A stretch of 64,000 nucleotides of DNA, from assembly GCA_964590255.1 (NCBI GenBank), contig CAZPYA010000004.1:1-64000 (forward strand), in the 5' to 3' direction. Shown one piece after another: positions 1-8,809 of this stretch. The stretch comes from JAKIYB01 sp964590255. GTDB taxonomy: Bacteria > Armatimonadota > Hebobacteria > CAIYQO01. Position numbers and translations under genes: made by a program. The notes beneath the pieces are model-generated. The model was given only the letters and a program-made list of their open reading frames with translations, was not told where the DNA came from and did not search any database. The stretch's first letter is position 1. Each line of letters begins with the position of its first letter.

Positions 1-174
1 AACGGGGAGACGGACGGCAGAGGTGGAAAAAGCAGAGGTAATTTGCAATCACCTCAATGGTGAATATATCGCAATGAGTGCAAGTATACCACATAGCAAA
101 CCATACGCAATAAGCATCTTTTGCGAACTCCTCCTGGACTCATCTGAAAACAAATACCGCTATATTATACACGA

Positions 175-198
175 ACGGGACACCTTTCGGCGTCCCGT
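175..198 (-). terminator. Hairpin downstream of the first oxidoreductase gene
   Basis: ACGGGAC (175-181) pairs with GTCCCGT (192-198), with an inner CC/GG pair and a short loop. It lies 25 bases past the stop of the minus-strand gene ending at 223. No clean T-run follows on the minus strand, so it is only a candidate terminator. The rest of 1-174 shows no supportable gene. Confidence 0.4.
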
Positions 199-222
199 AC
201 GGCGTTTGTTCTATAGATATGG

Positions 223-1305
223 TTATTTCGCCGCCGCGGTTTCCCAAATCGCCTCTTCATTCACCACCGGCAGCGCCACCGCGGCGCCCTCTTTCGCCGA
301 CTGGTACATGGCCAGCGCCCACTCCAGCGTCGGGCGGACGGCGGTGAGGGGGATCACCGGGTCGCGGTTTTCGCGGATGGCGTCGACCATGTCTTCGATG
401 ACCGTCTGGTGGTCGAAGAAGGCGAAGTCGGCGGGGCCGGTGGCGCCGGTGGAGACGGCGGCGCTGCCGTAGCTGCGGATCTCCTCGTCCTCCGGGCGCT
501 CATCCTTGAACTTCCACGTCGCCATGCGCTCGCCCACCATGATGGCAGTGCCCTCGGTGCCGTTCACCTCGATGCGGATGTCGGTGCCGGGCCAAAGGGC
601 GGTGGAGGCTTCCACGATGCCCTGGGCGCCGTTCTGGAAGTCGACCATCGCCAGCAGGGTGTCTTCCAACTCCACCGACGGGTGCGCCAGGTTGCTCATG
701 CGGGCGAAGACCTGCTTCACCGGGCCCATCAGGTATTGCAGCAGGTCGATATAGTGGAAGGCGTGCTGCACGGTGACGCCCGCGCCCGAGCGGCGGCTGC
801 TGCGCCAGGCATCCATGTGGTAATATTCCTCGGCGCGGAACCACTTCATGTAGGCGTCGGCGTGGAGGATCTTGCCGAAGCGCCCCTCGGCCAGCGCGCG
901 CTTCATCGCCTGGATGGGTTTGCGCACGCGGCACTGCAGCACCACGCCGATCTTCACGCCGGCCTGCGCGCAGGTCTCGGTCATGATATCGACTTCCCGC
1001 AGCGACATCGCCGGCGGCTTCTCCACCAGGATGTGCTTGCCGGCGGCGGCGCAGGCCATCACCGCGTCGAAGTGCAGGTGATTCGGGGTGAGGATGTTCA
1101 CCACCGAAATATCCGGGTCCCGCAGCATCTCGTCGAGAGTGGCATAGCCCTTGCAGCCAAACTCGCCGGTGAATTTTCCCAATCGTTCCGGGTTCACCTC
1201 GGCGGCGGCCACCAGCGTGCCCTTCTGCGAATTCAGCAGGCCTTTGGCATGAAACGGGGCGACCAAGCCGGTGCCCAGCAGGCCAAAACCGATGCGGTCT
1301 GTCAT
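223..1305 (-). CDS. Gfo/Idh/MocA family oxidoreductase
   Basis: 360-residue NAD(P)-dependent sugar or cyclitol dehydrogenase-like protein. The N-terminal Rossmann fold opens with GLLGTGLVAPFHA (about residues 8-20). The family EKP motif is at 95-97 (VEKPPA), and the C-terminal half has the mixed alpha/beta substrate domain with an AFHYIDLLQYL segment containing the usual catalytic His/Asp region. Length is normal for the family. It is the last gene of the minus-strand catabolic cluster led from 8768. Substrate cannot be read from sequence; members act on inositols, glucosides, uronates and amino sugars. Confidence 0.9.
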   Translation of the reverse strand: MTDRIGFGLLGTGLVAPFHAKGLLNSQKGTLVAAAEVNPERLGKFTGEFGCKGYATLDEMLRDPDISVVNILTPNHLHFDAVMACAAAGKHILVEKPPAMSLREVDIMTETCAQAGVKIGVVLQCRVRKPIQAMKRALAEGRFGKILHADAYMKWFRAEEYYHMDAWRSSRRSGAGVTVQHAFHYIDLLQYLMGPVKQVFARMSNLAHPSVELEDTLLAMVDFQNGAQGIVEASTALWPGTDIRIEVNGTEGTAIMVGERMATWKFKDERPEDEEIRSYGSAAVSTGATGPADFAFFDHQTVIEDMVDAIRENRDPVIPLTAVRPTLEWALAMYQSAKEGAAVALPVVNEEAIWETAAAK

Positions 1306-1338
1306 ATTGTCACCTCTCAGTTGTATTCAACAGAGTTT

Positions 1339-1438
1339 GTAGTGAGCCACGCAGCGCAGCGGAGTGGCGTCCGATCGATAGTCTCGTTACCGACTGCACA
1401 GTCGGACGCCACTCCGCTGCGGCTGCGTGGCTCACTAC
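1339..1438. repeat. 100-bp inverted repeat between two catabolic genes
   Basis: Left arm 1339-1374 and right arm 1402-1438 are near-perfect reverse complements, differing by one inserted C in the right arm; the loop is 27 bases (1375-1401). Arms begin GTAGTGAGCCACGCAGC and include GGAGTGGCGTCCGA. It fills most of the gap between the oxidoreductase and the zinc dehydrogenase. The size suggests a MITE or REP-like intergenic element, though no transposase or second copy is visible here. It could also act as an mRNA-stabilising or attenuating hairpin. Confidence 0.85.
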
Positions 1439-1462
1439 GAACGGGTTCTTATATTCCGGATG

Positions 1463-2518
1463 CTATGGGATCAACAGCACCTTCAACGTCCGCTGTGCCT
1501 CCAACTCGGTGAAGGCGGTTTCCCATTCGGACAGGGGGAATTGATGGGAGACGACTTCGCCGGCGGGGATTTTGTCGGTGTGGATGAGGTTGATGGTGCG
1601 ATCCCAACTGCTGTAGCTGGTGGACATGTTGAAGATGAGGTCGATGACCTTCGTCTGTGCTTTGTCCCACGGGAAGCTGATGTTGTCCTTGCCGGTGAGG
1701 CCGATGGCGCAAACGCGGCCTTTTTTACGCACGTATTCCACCGTGGAGGCGATGGCCGGCGCGGCGCCACTGCACTCCACCACCAGGTCGGCGCCGATGC
1801 CGCCGGTGAGCACGCGAACGGCTTCCACCGGGTTCTGCTCGGCGACGTTGATGACGGTTTCAAAACCCAACTCGCGGGCCTTCTTCAGGCGCACGGCTTC
1901 ATCGGCGGGAGTGCCGACCATGACGATATGGCGGGCGCCGCCGGCGCGGGCGGTGAGACCGGCCAGCAGGCCGATAGGCCCGGGACCGAGCACCACCACG
2001 AAATCACCGGCGTTGATTTTCGCGCGCTCGACGATGTCATGCACGGTGTTCGCCGTCGGTTCCACCACCGCCGCCTGCGCGTAGGTCATGCGATCGGGGA
2101 TACGATGCAGCAGCTTCTCCGGCATCTTTAAGAACGAAGTAAACGCGCCGTCGATCCCCCACCCCGGCGAGCGCTTCGTCGGGCAAATCTGCACGTTGCC
2201 GGTGCGGCACAGGTAGCAGTGGCCGCAATGCTGCGTGTGCGGTTCGCCCACCACGCGGTCGCCAACCTGGTAGTGCTGCACGTTCGGCCCCAGCTCGACG
2301 ATCTCGCCGGCGAATTCGTGTCCGAGTACCACCGGCGGCCAGTATGGGAACTCGTCATGCTTCACGTGCACGTCGGTGCCGCAGATGCCGCACGCCTTCA
2401 CGGCAATGAGCACCTCGCCGACACCCGGCACCGGCACCGGCACTTCGCGCAGTTCGAGGAAGCCGTCGCCTTTCTGGGTTTTCACCAGCGCGAGTTGGGT
2501 TTTAGTTGCTGCTGCCAT
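1463..2518 (-). CDS. Zinc-dependent medium-chain alcohol/polyol dehydrogenase
   Basis: 351 residues, standard length for the sorbitol/threonine dehydrogenase branch of the MDR superfamily. The catalytic zinc site is C46 in ACGICGTD plus H67 and E68 in LGHEFAG. The structural zinc loop has C98, C101, C104 and C112. The NAD fold carries GPGPIG at 178-183. It probably oxidises a secondary alcohol of a sugar, polyol or hydroxy amino acid. It sits between the KDG-type kinase and a Gfo/Idh gene, consistent with a sugar or sugar-acid pathway. The start is a good ATG with GGAG-type spacing upstream. Confidence 0.92.
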   Translation of the reverse strand: MAAATKTQLALVKTQKGDGFLELREVPVPVPGVGEVLIAVKACGICGTDVHVKHDEFPYWPPVVLGHEFAGEIVELGPNVQHYQVGDRVVGEPHTQHCGHCYLCRTGNVQICPTKRSPGWGIDGAFTSFLKMPEKLLHRIPDRMTYAQAAVVEPTANTVHDIVERAKINAGDFVVVLGPGPIGLLAGLTARAGGARHIVMVGTPADEAVRLKKARELGFETVINVAEQNPVEAVRVLTGGIGADLVVECSGAAPAIASTVEYVRKKGRVCAIGLTGKDNISFPWDKAQTKVIDLIFNMSTSYSSWDRTINLIHTDKIPAGEVVSHQFPLSEWETAFTELEAQRTLKVLLIP

Positions 2519-2539
2519 TGTTAATCTCCAGGATCACAT

Positions 2540-2556
2540 GCGGATGGGACATCCGC
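2540..2556. repeat. Short intergenic palindrome
   Basis: GCGGATG (2540-2546), loop GGA, CATCCGC (2550-2556): a perfect 7-bp stem in the 75-bp gap between the dehydrogenase start (2518) and the kinase stop (2594). It is one of a set of intergenic hairpins in this cluster. Confidence 0.7.
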
Positions 2557-2593
2557 GTTCCGTGCTTTGCAGATTACAAATCCGCGGTCCCAG

Positions 2594-3685
2594 TTACCGT
2601 TGAATGCGCGCGGATGCACCTTTCATCAGCGCCTCCACCTCGGCGCGGGTGGTGTAGTTAAAATCGCCGAGGATGGAGTGCTTCAGGCAGGAGGCAGCCA
2701 CCGCGTAGCGGATCGCCGACGCGGGGTCGTTCAGCCCGTCGGTGGTCAGCGCGAAAATGAGTCCCGCCGCGAAGGAGTCGCCGCCACCCACGCGGTCGAC
2801 GATGTGGGTGATCTGGTACGGCGTATAGACGCCGTCTTTATTCAACGGCGCGAAATGCGCCTGCCGCGTCTCTGCGTCGAAGAGCATGCCGCCCCAGTTG
2901 TTGTGGCTGGCGGATATGCTCTCGCGCAGGGTGATGGCGACTTTCGAGACATTGGGGAATTGGCTGACTACCTGCTTCGCCACATCTTCGTAGGCGGCCA
3001 CCTGCAACTCGCCGGACTCGACATCGGTGCCAGCGGCTTTGATGCTCAACACCTGCTCGGCGTCTTCTTCGTTGGCGATGACGACGTCGATGTAGGGCAG
3101 CACCTGGCGCATGGTTTCTTCAGCCAGCTCGCGCGACTTGGTGCCGGGACGCCAATTCCACAGCTTCTTGCGGAAGTTCAGGTCGCAGGAGACGGTGGCG
3201 CCGGCAGCTTTTGCGGCTTTCGCGGCGATGATCGTCGCTTCGGCGGTGCCGGCGGACAGAGCGGGAGTGATGCCCGTCACATGGAACCAGCAGGCGTCGG
3301 CAAAGATGCCGTCCCAGTCATAGGCGCTGGCCGGGGTGCTCATCACCGAGGAGCCTTCACGGTCATACACCACCACGCTGGCGCGCTGGTTGGCACCCGC
3401 CTCCAGGTAATAGAGGCCGATGCGCCCGCCGGCGCGGACGATATTGCCGGTGTCGACGCCCAGGCCGCGCAGCGCGTTGACACAGGCATCGCCGATGGGG
3501 TTCTTCGGCAACGCGGTGACGAAGGCGGCTTTCGCGCCGAAAGTGGCCAGCGACACCGCCACGTTCGCCTCGCCGCCGCCGAAGTTGAAGTCCATCGCGC
3601 CTGGGATGGCCTGGGTGAAGCGCAGGAAACCCGGCGGCGACACGCGCCCCATAATTTCGCCAAACGTCACGATCGTATTTTTCAT
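2594..3685 (-). CDS. kdgK: PfkB-family kinase, 2-keto-3-deoxygluconate kinase-like
   Basis: 363-residue ribokinase-fold sugar kinase. The N-terminal FGEIMGRVSPPGF and NFGGGEANVA (about 34-43) are typical of KDG kinases. The PfkB signature DRVGGGDSFAAGL holds the catalytic Asp at 303. Expected reaction: ATP-dependent phosphorylation of 2-keto-3-deoxygluconate to KDPG. Its ATG lies one base after the stop of the M20 gene, so the two are in one transcript. The exact substrate is inferred from family resemblance; another PfkB sugar kinase activity is possible. Confidence 0.85.
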   Translation of the reverse strand: MKNTIVTFGEIMGRVSPPGFLRFTQAIPGAMDFNFGGGEANVAVSLATFGAKAAFVTALPKNPIGDACVNALRGLGVDTGNIVRAGGRIGLYYLEAGANQRASVVVYDREGSSVMSTPASAYDWDGIFADACWFHVTGITPALSAGTAEATIIAAKAAKAAGATVSCDLNFRKKLWNWRPGTKSRELAEETMRQVLPYIDVVIANEEDAEQVLSIKAAGTDVESGELQVAAYEDVAKQVVSQFPNVSKVAITLRESISASHNNWGGMLFDAETRQAHFAPLNKDGVYTPYQITHIVDRVGGGDSFAAGLIFALTTDGLNDPASAIRYAVAASCLKHSILGDFNYTTRAEVEALMKGASARIQR

Positions 3686-3686
3686 G

Positions 3687-4937
3687 TTACCGACTCCATT
3701 TCATAATGAACTGCACGAGGATGGCGGCAGCGCCGGCGATGTCGTCCAGCGCAATCTGCTCCTCGTTGGAATGCGCAAAGCGCAGGCTGCCCGGCCCAAA
3801 AACCACCGTCGGGATGCCGAGCTGATTGTTATAAAACCAGGAATCGCAGGAAGCAGTCATCGCCGTCACCTCGCCCGCGGACCCGGCCTCGCGGCAGCAG
3901 GCCTGCAGGCCGGTGACCAGTGGATGATCGGTGGCCAGCACGTGCGAATCGTGGCGGTACATGAACTCCAGCGCGAAATGCTCGCGCAGCCAGTCATCGC
4001 CCTCCGCCAGAATTGCCTGGCGCATCTCCTCCATTACCTGGTAGCGAGTCTTATTCGGCAGCAAGCCCAAAACGCCTTCCACTACCGCGCGGCTGGGCGC
4101 CGTCGCCGGCCAATCGCCGGCGGAAAGCTTGCCGAAGGTGATGGGCATGGGGTTCGGGAACTGGTCGAACAGGTCGATGCCGCGTGACGACGCCAGCAGG
4201 CGTGCGTGATAGCCTTCCAGGATCTCGATGACCTTGATGGCCATCTTCAACGCGCTCACCGTGTCACCGGCGCGGCCGCTGTGGCCGGGCTTGCCGGTGC
4301 AGACCACGCGGAACCACACCGCGCCGCGCACCGATGAGAAGATGCGCTGGTCGGTGGGTTCCAGCACGATGCAGGCGTCGGCGTTCTCGCCACGGCGCGC
4401 CATCGCCAGCGTGCCGTTGCCGCCCACCTCTTCTTCTACCACCAGGTGGGCGATGAGGTCGCCGTTCGGCTGCACACCGAGCTTCTTCAGCGCAGACAGC
4501 GCCATGTAGATCGTCGCCGCCTGGCCTTTGGCATCGCACGCGCCGCGACCGTAGACCACGCCATCCTCCATGCGCGGATCCCATGGACTCACCTGCCCCT
4601 GCGAGGGCGGCACCACGTCCAGGTGGGTGTTCATCAGCAGCGAACGTCCCCCACCGGATCCGGGCACGCGCACGCGCACGTTGCAGCGCCCGTCATACTC
4701 GATGCCGGAAATTGGATCAGCGTAGTCCTCGTCATCGCGCAGACTGTTAAACAGCGGCACGCACTCGACATCCCCCAGCGCGGAGAACGCCTCCGCCGCA
4801 TATGCCATCGCGTCCACCTCTTTCCCTGGCGTCGAAGGGAATCGAATGAGATCGCACAGCACCTGCGCGGTCTCCGCCTTTACGGCGTCGACTGCGGCGC
4901 GAATATCCTGGATGGTCAAGTCTATTTTCATAACCAT
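3687..4937 (-). CDS. M20 family metallohydrolase (ArgE/DapE/CPG2-like)
   Basis: 416-residue zinc amidohydrolase. Metal and catalytic motifs are visible: THLDVVPP (H105, D107), GRGACDAKG (bridging D135) and the VEEEVGG glutamates near 168-170, followed by the dimerisation insert (CTGKPGHSGRAGD). Such enzymes remove acyl groups from N-acyl amino acids or cleave small peptides. Next to a class III aminotransferase and sugar-acid genes it suggests deacylation of an N-acyl amino compound before transamination, but this is inference. Coupled to the downstream kinase by a one-base gap. Confidence 0.9.
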   Translation of the reverse strand: MVMKIDLTIQDIRAAVDAVKAETAQVLCDLIRFPSTPGKEVDAMAYAAEAFSALGDVECVPLFNSLRDDEDYADPISGIEYDGRCNVRVRVPGSGGGRSLLMNTHLDVVPPSQGQVSPWDPRMEDGVVYGRGACDAKGQAATIYMALSALKKLGVQPNGDLIAHLVVEEEVGGNGTLAMARRGENADACIVLEPTDQRIFSSVRGAVWFRVVCTGKPGHSGRAGDTVSALKMAIKVIEILEGYHARLLASSRGIDLFDQFPNPMPITFGKLSAGDWPATAPSRAVVEGVLGLLPNKTRYQVMEEMRQAILAEGDDWLREHFALEFMYRHDSHVLATDHPLVTGLQACCREAGSAGEVTAMTASCDSWFYNNQLGIPTVVFGPGSLRFAHSNEEQIALDDIAGAAAILVQFIMKWSR

Positions 4938-5032
4938 TATCTCTTTCCAGAGCCGGGTGCATCGATGGTCACCGTCTGAAACAGGGCGGGAGCCCGGCCG
5001 ACCTGCCTCCCTGCAGCGTCCTATCCGCCAAA

Positions 5033-5081
5033 GCCCCGTTTACGGGGCGTCGCTCGGTAGCCCGACCGTTTACGGCCGGGC
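5033..5081. repeat. Two tandem intergenic hairpins with TT loops
   Basis: GCCCCGT-TT-ACGGGGC at 5033-5048 is a perfect 7-bp stem. GCCCGACCGT-TT-ACGGCCGGGC at 5060-5081 is a 10-bp stem with one mismatch. Both share the CGTTTACG centre. They lie in the 219-bp gap between the aminotransferase stop (5157) and the M20 start (4937); no gene is seen in that gap. Confidence 0.8.
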
Positions 5082-5156
5082 GGGCTGGCGCTGATATAAT
5101 CGATGCCGGAAATACTGTTCGTCCACCCGCCCGAATAGACGTCCCCAGCCCGAATA

Positions 5157-6485
5157 TTACAGTTCGCGCAGCGCCTTCTCAAACAGCTCCAAACTCTCCA
5201 TCGCTTCCGCTTCGGTGATGACCAGCGGCGGGGCGACGCGGATGACGTTGGCGAAGATGCCAACGGAGCCGATGAGCAAGCCGTGTTGGGCGGCGAGGTC
5301 GATGAGCTTGCGCGTCAAATCTGGGGCGGGTTCTTTCGTCGCCTTGTCCTTCACCAGCTCGACGCCCATGATAAGTCCACGACCGCGTACGTCGCCGATG
5401 TAGGGACAGCGCTCCTGGATTTCTTGCAGTTTCGCCATCATCATGCCGCCGATGCGCAGGGCGTTGTCGGCAAGTTTTTCCTGTTGCATGATGTCGATGA
5501 CCGCGCTCACCGCGGCGCTGGACATCGGGTTGCCGCCGAGGGTGCTGCTCATCTCGCCGCGCCCCAGCGCGCCGATGACTTCAGCGCGAGCGACGATAGC
5601 CGACGCCGGAGCGCCGCTGCCAATGCCTTTACCGATGCAGACGATGTCGGGGGTGATGCCGTCCCACTCCATGGCGAAGAATTTGCCGGTGCGGCCGAAG
5701 GACGACTGCACCTCGTCCAGCGTGAAGAGCATGCCCTGTGCACGCGCCCAGTCTTCCAGGCGGGCTAGCCAACCGTCGGGTGGGAAGATGAAGCCGGCGG
5801 CGCCCTGGTAGGGTTCGACGATCACGCCGGCAAGGCTGCCGGTGGTGTTGGCGCGCACGGTGTCATCCATAAAGTCGAAGCAGAGCATGTAGCAGCTCTC
5901 CGGCTTCGCCTTGAAGGGGCAGCGGTAGCAATATGGGAATGGCGCGCGGATGGCGCCGGGGATGGTGGGACCGTATTTCTTCTTCGGGCCGGACATGCCG
6001 CCGGCGGCGGCCGCCGCCGCCGTGCGTCCGTGGAAGGCGCCGTGGAAGGAGACGATCTCGAAGTTGCCGGTCTTCCGCTTCATGATGCGGATGGCGCCTT
6101 CGGTGGTCTCCGCGCCGGTGCTCAGGAAGAAGCAGCGGTCGAGATGCGGCGGGGTGACAGACACGAGTTTTTCCGCGGCGATGACGCGTGGCTCATTCAG
6201 GCACTCGTAGTTATTCAGCAGCTTCGCCGCCGCGTCCTGCATGGCTTTCACCAGCACGGGATGACAGTGGCCGACATTGGTGACCAGTACGCCGGAGGTC
6301 CAGTCGATGAAGACGTTACCGTCGACATCGGTCACCACCACGCCCTTGGCGTGATCCCAGGCCACCTGCGCCTGATAGCCCGTACACTGGGCTTCCGCCT
6401 GCGCCCAGCGGTCGAAAAGCGCCTTCGACTTCGGCCCGGGCAGCGGCATCGTCACCTTCGCGATATGCGTTCCAGAAGCAGACAT
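5157..6485 (-). CDS. Class III (PLP-dependent) aminotransferase
   Basis: 442-residue fold-type I aminotransferase of the acetylornithine/GABA aminotransferase group. The PLP site is visible: LDEVQSSFGRTG with D257, and the Schiff-base lysine K286 in CIGKGIGSGAP. A GHCHPVLVKAMQDAA segment near 72-86 and a Cys-rich stretch near 186-202 are common in uncharacterised omega-amino acid transaminases. It probably moves an amino group from an omega-amino acid or amino sugar acid to a 2-oxoacid. Second or third gene of the cluster, downstream of the hydroxyacid dehydrogenase; a long inverted repeat separates the two. Confidence 0.9.
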   Translation of the reverse strand: MSASGTHIAKVTMPLPGPKSKALFDRWAQAEAQCTGYQAQVAWDHAKGVVVTDVDGNVFIDWTSGVLVTNVGHCHPVLVKAMQDAAAKLLNNYECLNEPRVIAAEKLVSVTPPHLDRCFFLSTGAETTEGAIRIMKRKTGNFEIVSFHGAFHGRTAAAAAAGGMSGPKKKYGPTIPGAIRAPFPYCYRCPFKAKPESCYMLCFDFMDDTVRANTTGSLAGVIVEPYQGAAGFIFPPDGWLARLEDWARAQGMLFTLDEVQSSFGRTGKFFAMEWDGITPDIVCIGKGIGSGAPASAIVARAEVIGALGRGEMSSTLGGNPMSSAAVSAVIDIMQQEKLADNALRIGGMMMAKLQEIQERCPYIGDVRGRGLIMGVELVKDKATKEPAPDLTRKLIDLAAQHGLLIGSVGIFANVIRVAPPLVITEAEAMESLELFEKALREL

Positions 6486-6525
6486 CTCACCATCTCCCTA
6501 TAAACAATAACTATGTGACATGCAG

Positions 6526-6613
6526 AAAAATGGTGACAGGAACCGTTTTCCTAAGTCCAGGACAGGCGGCCTAGTTAGGCACTCACAGGCAAACGGTTCC
6601 TGTCACCATTTTT
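6526..6613. repeat. 88-bp element with perfect 23-bp inverted arms
   Basis: The arms 6526-6548 and 6591-6613 are perfect reverse complements. Each carries the core GGTGACAGGAACCGTTT next to an A5 (left) or T5 (right) end. The 42-bp centre is 6549-6590. It lies between the aminotransferase and the hydroxyacid dehydrogenase. Two palindromic arms around a short spacer resemble a REP doublet (REPIN) or a MITE. The flanking A5/T5 also makes it a plausible bidirectional terminator. No transposase is in the window. Confidence 0.85.
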
Positions 6614-6623
6614 CCTTCGATAA

Positions 6624-7619
6624 TTACGCTTTCACTAACACTTCTTTATTTACTGTATAGCGCGGGTTCTTCCCGGCGACATACAGGTCGATCTCTTCGA
6701 CGATGATCTCGCGGATGCGCATGCCGGCGTCCTCGGAGTACCAAGCCAGATGCGGAGTGAGGATGGCGTTGGGCAAACCGAAGAGCGGGTAATCGAGTTC
6801 GGGTGGCTCTTTGTCGAAAACGTCGATGCCTGCGCCGGCGATCACGCCGTTCTTCAGCGCGTCGGCCAGCGCGTAGACATCCACCATCGGGCCGCGAGCG
6901 GTATTCACCAGGTAGGCGGTGGGCTTCATCAGCGCCAGCGTCTCGGCGTTCACGATGTGGCGGGTCTCGTCGTTGAGCAGGGTGTGGATGGTGATGAAGT
7001 CGGATTTGCGGAAGAGCGTTTCTTTATCGACGAAGGTGACGCCGTCCATCGCCTGCTTGCGCGCCTCGGAAAGGTACGGATCGCAGGCGATGACCGTGAA
7101 GCCGAAGGCCTGCAGCTTGCGGTAGACGGTGCTGCCGATGCGGCCGCAGCCGAGGATGCCCAGCGTGCGGCCGGCCATGCGGAACATGGGAATGACTTCG
7201 TTAAAATCCCACTGCCCGCGGGCGGAGGAATCGTCCAACGTCTTGCGGCTGCTGACAATGCGCCGGGCGCAGGCGAAGATGAGGGCGATGGCCTGCTCGG
7301 CGACTTCGTCGGTGCAGTAGTCGGGAATGTAGACGAGCGGGATACCCGCCGCGGTGAGCGCCGGCACGTTGACATTGTCATAGCCGGTGCCGTGGCGGAT
7401 GACTAGCTTCACCTTCTCCCACCCGGCGACCACTTCAGGGGTGATCGGCACCATGTTCACCACCACCACGTCGGCGTCTTTGGTGGCGGCGATAACGTCC
7501 GCGGTCGGGGCGAACTTGAGCTGGTGGACGGCGAAGTCGATGCCGCGCTGGGCCATCTCGGCCACTTCCCACTCCAGATCCGGCTCGATGAAATCGGTTA
7601 CGACGACTTTGATACTCAT
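6624..7619 (-). CDS. D-2-hydroxyacid dehydrogenase (SerA/CtBP-like)
   Basis: 331-residue NAD-dependent dehydrogenase. The nucleotide fold has GCGRIGS at 157-163. The catalytic set is R242 (NTARGPMVD), E271 (FDKEPP) and H290 (LTPHLAWYSEDA). No ACT or regulatory domain follows, so it is a short catabolic type rather than full-length biosynthetic SerA. It reduces a 2-oxoacid or oxidises a D-2-hydroxyacid; here probably a sugar-derived acid. The 138-bp gap to the next gene downstream holds the 88-bp inverted repeat. Confidence 0.9.
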   Translation of the reverse strand: MSIKVVVTDFIEPDLEWEVAEMAQRGIDFAVHQLKFAPTADVIAATKDADVVVVNMVPITPEVVAGWEKVKLVIRHGTGYDNVNVPALTAAGIPLVYIPDYCTDEVAEQAIALIFACARRIVSSRKTLDDSSARGQWDFNEVIPMFRMAGRTLGILGCGRIGSTVYRKLQAFGFTVIACDPYLSEARKQAMDGVTFVDKETLFRKSDFITIHTLLNDETRHIVNAETLALMKPTAYLVNTARGPMVDVYALADALKNGVIAGAGIDVFDKEPPELDYPLFGLPNAILTPHLAWYSEDAGMRIREIIVEEIDLYVAGKNPRYTVNKEVLVKA

Positions 7620-7644
7620 CTACGTACCTTTCGATCACCATCTA

Positions 7645-7689
7645 CCTCCGGCTCAAGCCGGAGGCTGGGTGAAGCCGGCTGAAGCCGGC
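7645..7689. repeat. Two tandem intergenic hairpins
   Basis: CCTCCGGCT-CA-AGCCGGAGG at 7645-7664 (9-bp stem) is followed by GCCGGCT-GA-AGCCGGC at 7674-7689 (7-bp stem). Both have two-base loops and share the AGCCGG arm end. They occupy the 78-bp gap between the Gfo/Idh stop (7698) and the hydroxyacid dehydrogenase start (7619). Confidence 0.8.
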
Positions 7690-7697
7690 AGAATAGT

Positions 7698-8768
7698 TTA
7701 CTGCGCGGCGCGCTCCATGGTGACGGCGCGGCCGGTTTCGACGGACTGGTAGATCGCTTCGACCACTTCCAGCGCGCGGAATCCGTCCTCGCCGGTGATG
7801 GTGACGGGGGCGTTGCCGGTGATGGACTTCGCCACGTCCTGCAGGAACTGCACGCCCATGATGCCGCAGTAGCCGGGCTTCGAGGTGAGCTCGAAATCGA
7901 CGTGGCGGCGCGGGGAGGCGGCATATTCGTCGCCATCGCTGCAGACGAAAAGCGTCTCGCGCACGCCCTCGAAGGAGGGGCTCCAGGAGAGCACGCCGCT
8001 GGTGCCGCGCAGGGAGAGATACAGGTCGCGGCCGTAGGGGTAGCTGTCCGGCACGGTGTAGGAAATATCCAGCGCGACGACGGTGCCCTTGCCGAAGGTG
8101 AGGATGGCGAAGGAGTTGTCCTCGATATCATACTCCTGGTTGATCTTCACGTTCTTGCCCATCACCTCAACCACTTCGTCGTCGAGCAGCCAACGATATA
8201 AGTCGATCCAGTGTACGCCCAGGTTATACATTGGGCCGCCACCGCTCAGCGCCTTCGTCAGCATCCACTTCGCGTTGCCTTCGATGTAGCGGTTCAGACG
8301 GCCGGCGGCGCAGCGGCCTTCACAGCCCACCACGCGGCCGAGAATGCCCTCGTCCAGCAGTTTTTTCATATGGCGGGCTACCGGGTGGTAACGCCACAGG
8401 TACGGCGTCGCCAGCACCACGCCGGCTTTTTTCGCGGCGGCCTGCATCCGCGCCACGCCGGCGGCGTCAGAAGCCATCGGCTTCTCGACGACGAGGTGGA
8501 TGCCCTTTTCGGCACAGGCCACCGCGGCGTCCGGGCACTCGACGTGCGGCAGGAACAGCAGCGCCAGGTCAAGCTCCTCTTTCGCCAACATCTCGCGCCA
8601 GTCTGCATACCCGCGCACGCCGTAATCGGCAGTGAAGGGATCCAGCACCGCGGAATTAGCATCGGCCACCGCCGTCACTGCCATCTCCGGCACCGATCCG
8701 AACAGCGGCATATACAACCGCGGATGCAAGTGCGACAACCCGACGAACCCGACTTTTAGCTGCGACAT
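7698..8768 (-). CDS. Gfo/Idh/MocA family oxidoreductase (cluster lead gene)
   Basis: 356 residues. EKP is at 95-97 (VVEKPMASDAAG), and GGGPMYNLGVHWIDLYRWL carries the usual catalytic Asp/His region. The N-terminal glycine motif is unusual: VGFVGLSHLHPRLY in place of the common GxGxxG, a pattern seen in a subset of the family. First gene of the minus-strand catabolic cluster, preceded by CTGGAG about 8 bases before the ATG and divergent from the AraC regulator. NAD(P)-dependent oxidation of a sugar-like substrate is expected. Confidence 0.9.
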   Translation of the reverse strand: MSQLKVGFVGLSHLHPRLYMPLFGSVPEMAVTAVADANSAVLDPFTADYGVRGYADWREMLAKEELDLALLFLPHVECPDAAVACAEKGIHLVVEKPMASDAAGVARMQAAAKKAGVVLATPYLWRYHPVARHMKKLLDEGILGRVVGCEGRCAAGRLNRYIEGNAKWMLTKALSGGGPMYNLGVHWIDLYRWLLDDEVVEVMGKNVKINQEYDIEDNSFAILTFGKGTVVALDISYTVPDSYPYGRDLYLSLRGTSGVLSWSPSFEGVRETLFVCSDGDEYAASPRRHVDFELTSKPGYCGIMGVQFLQDVAKSITGNAPVTITGEDGFRALEVVEAIYQSVETGRAVTMERAAQ

Positions 8769-8809
8769 TGTAAGTCTCCAGAGTGCGTAATCGGACCCCT
8801 CCCCCCCAA

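Noticed and set aside
409..1512. 367-codon open frame on the plus strand
   Set aside because: Antisense shadow of the Gfo/Idh gene; low complexity and no recognised motif.
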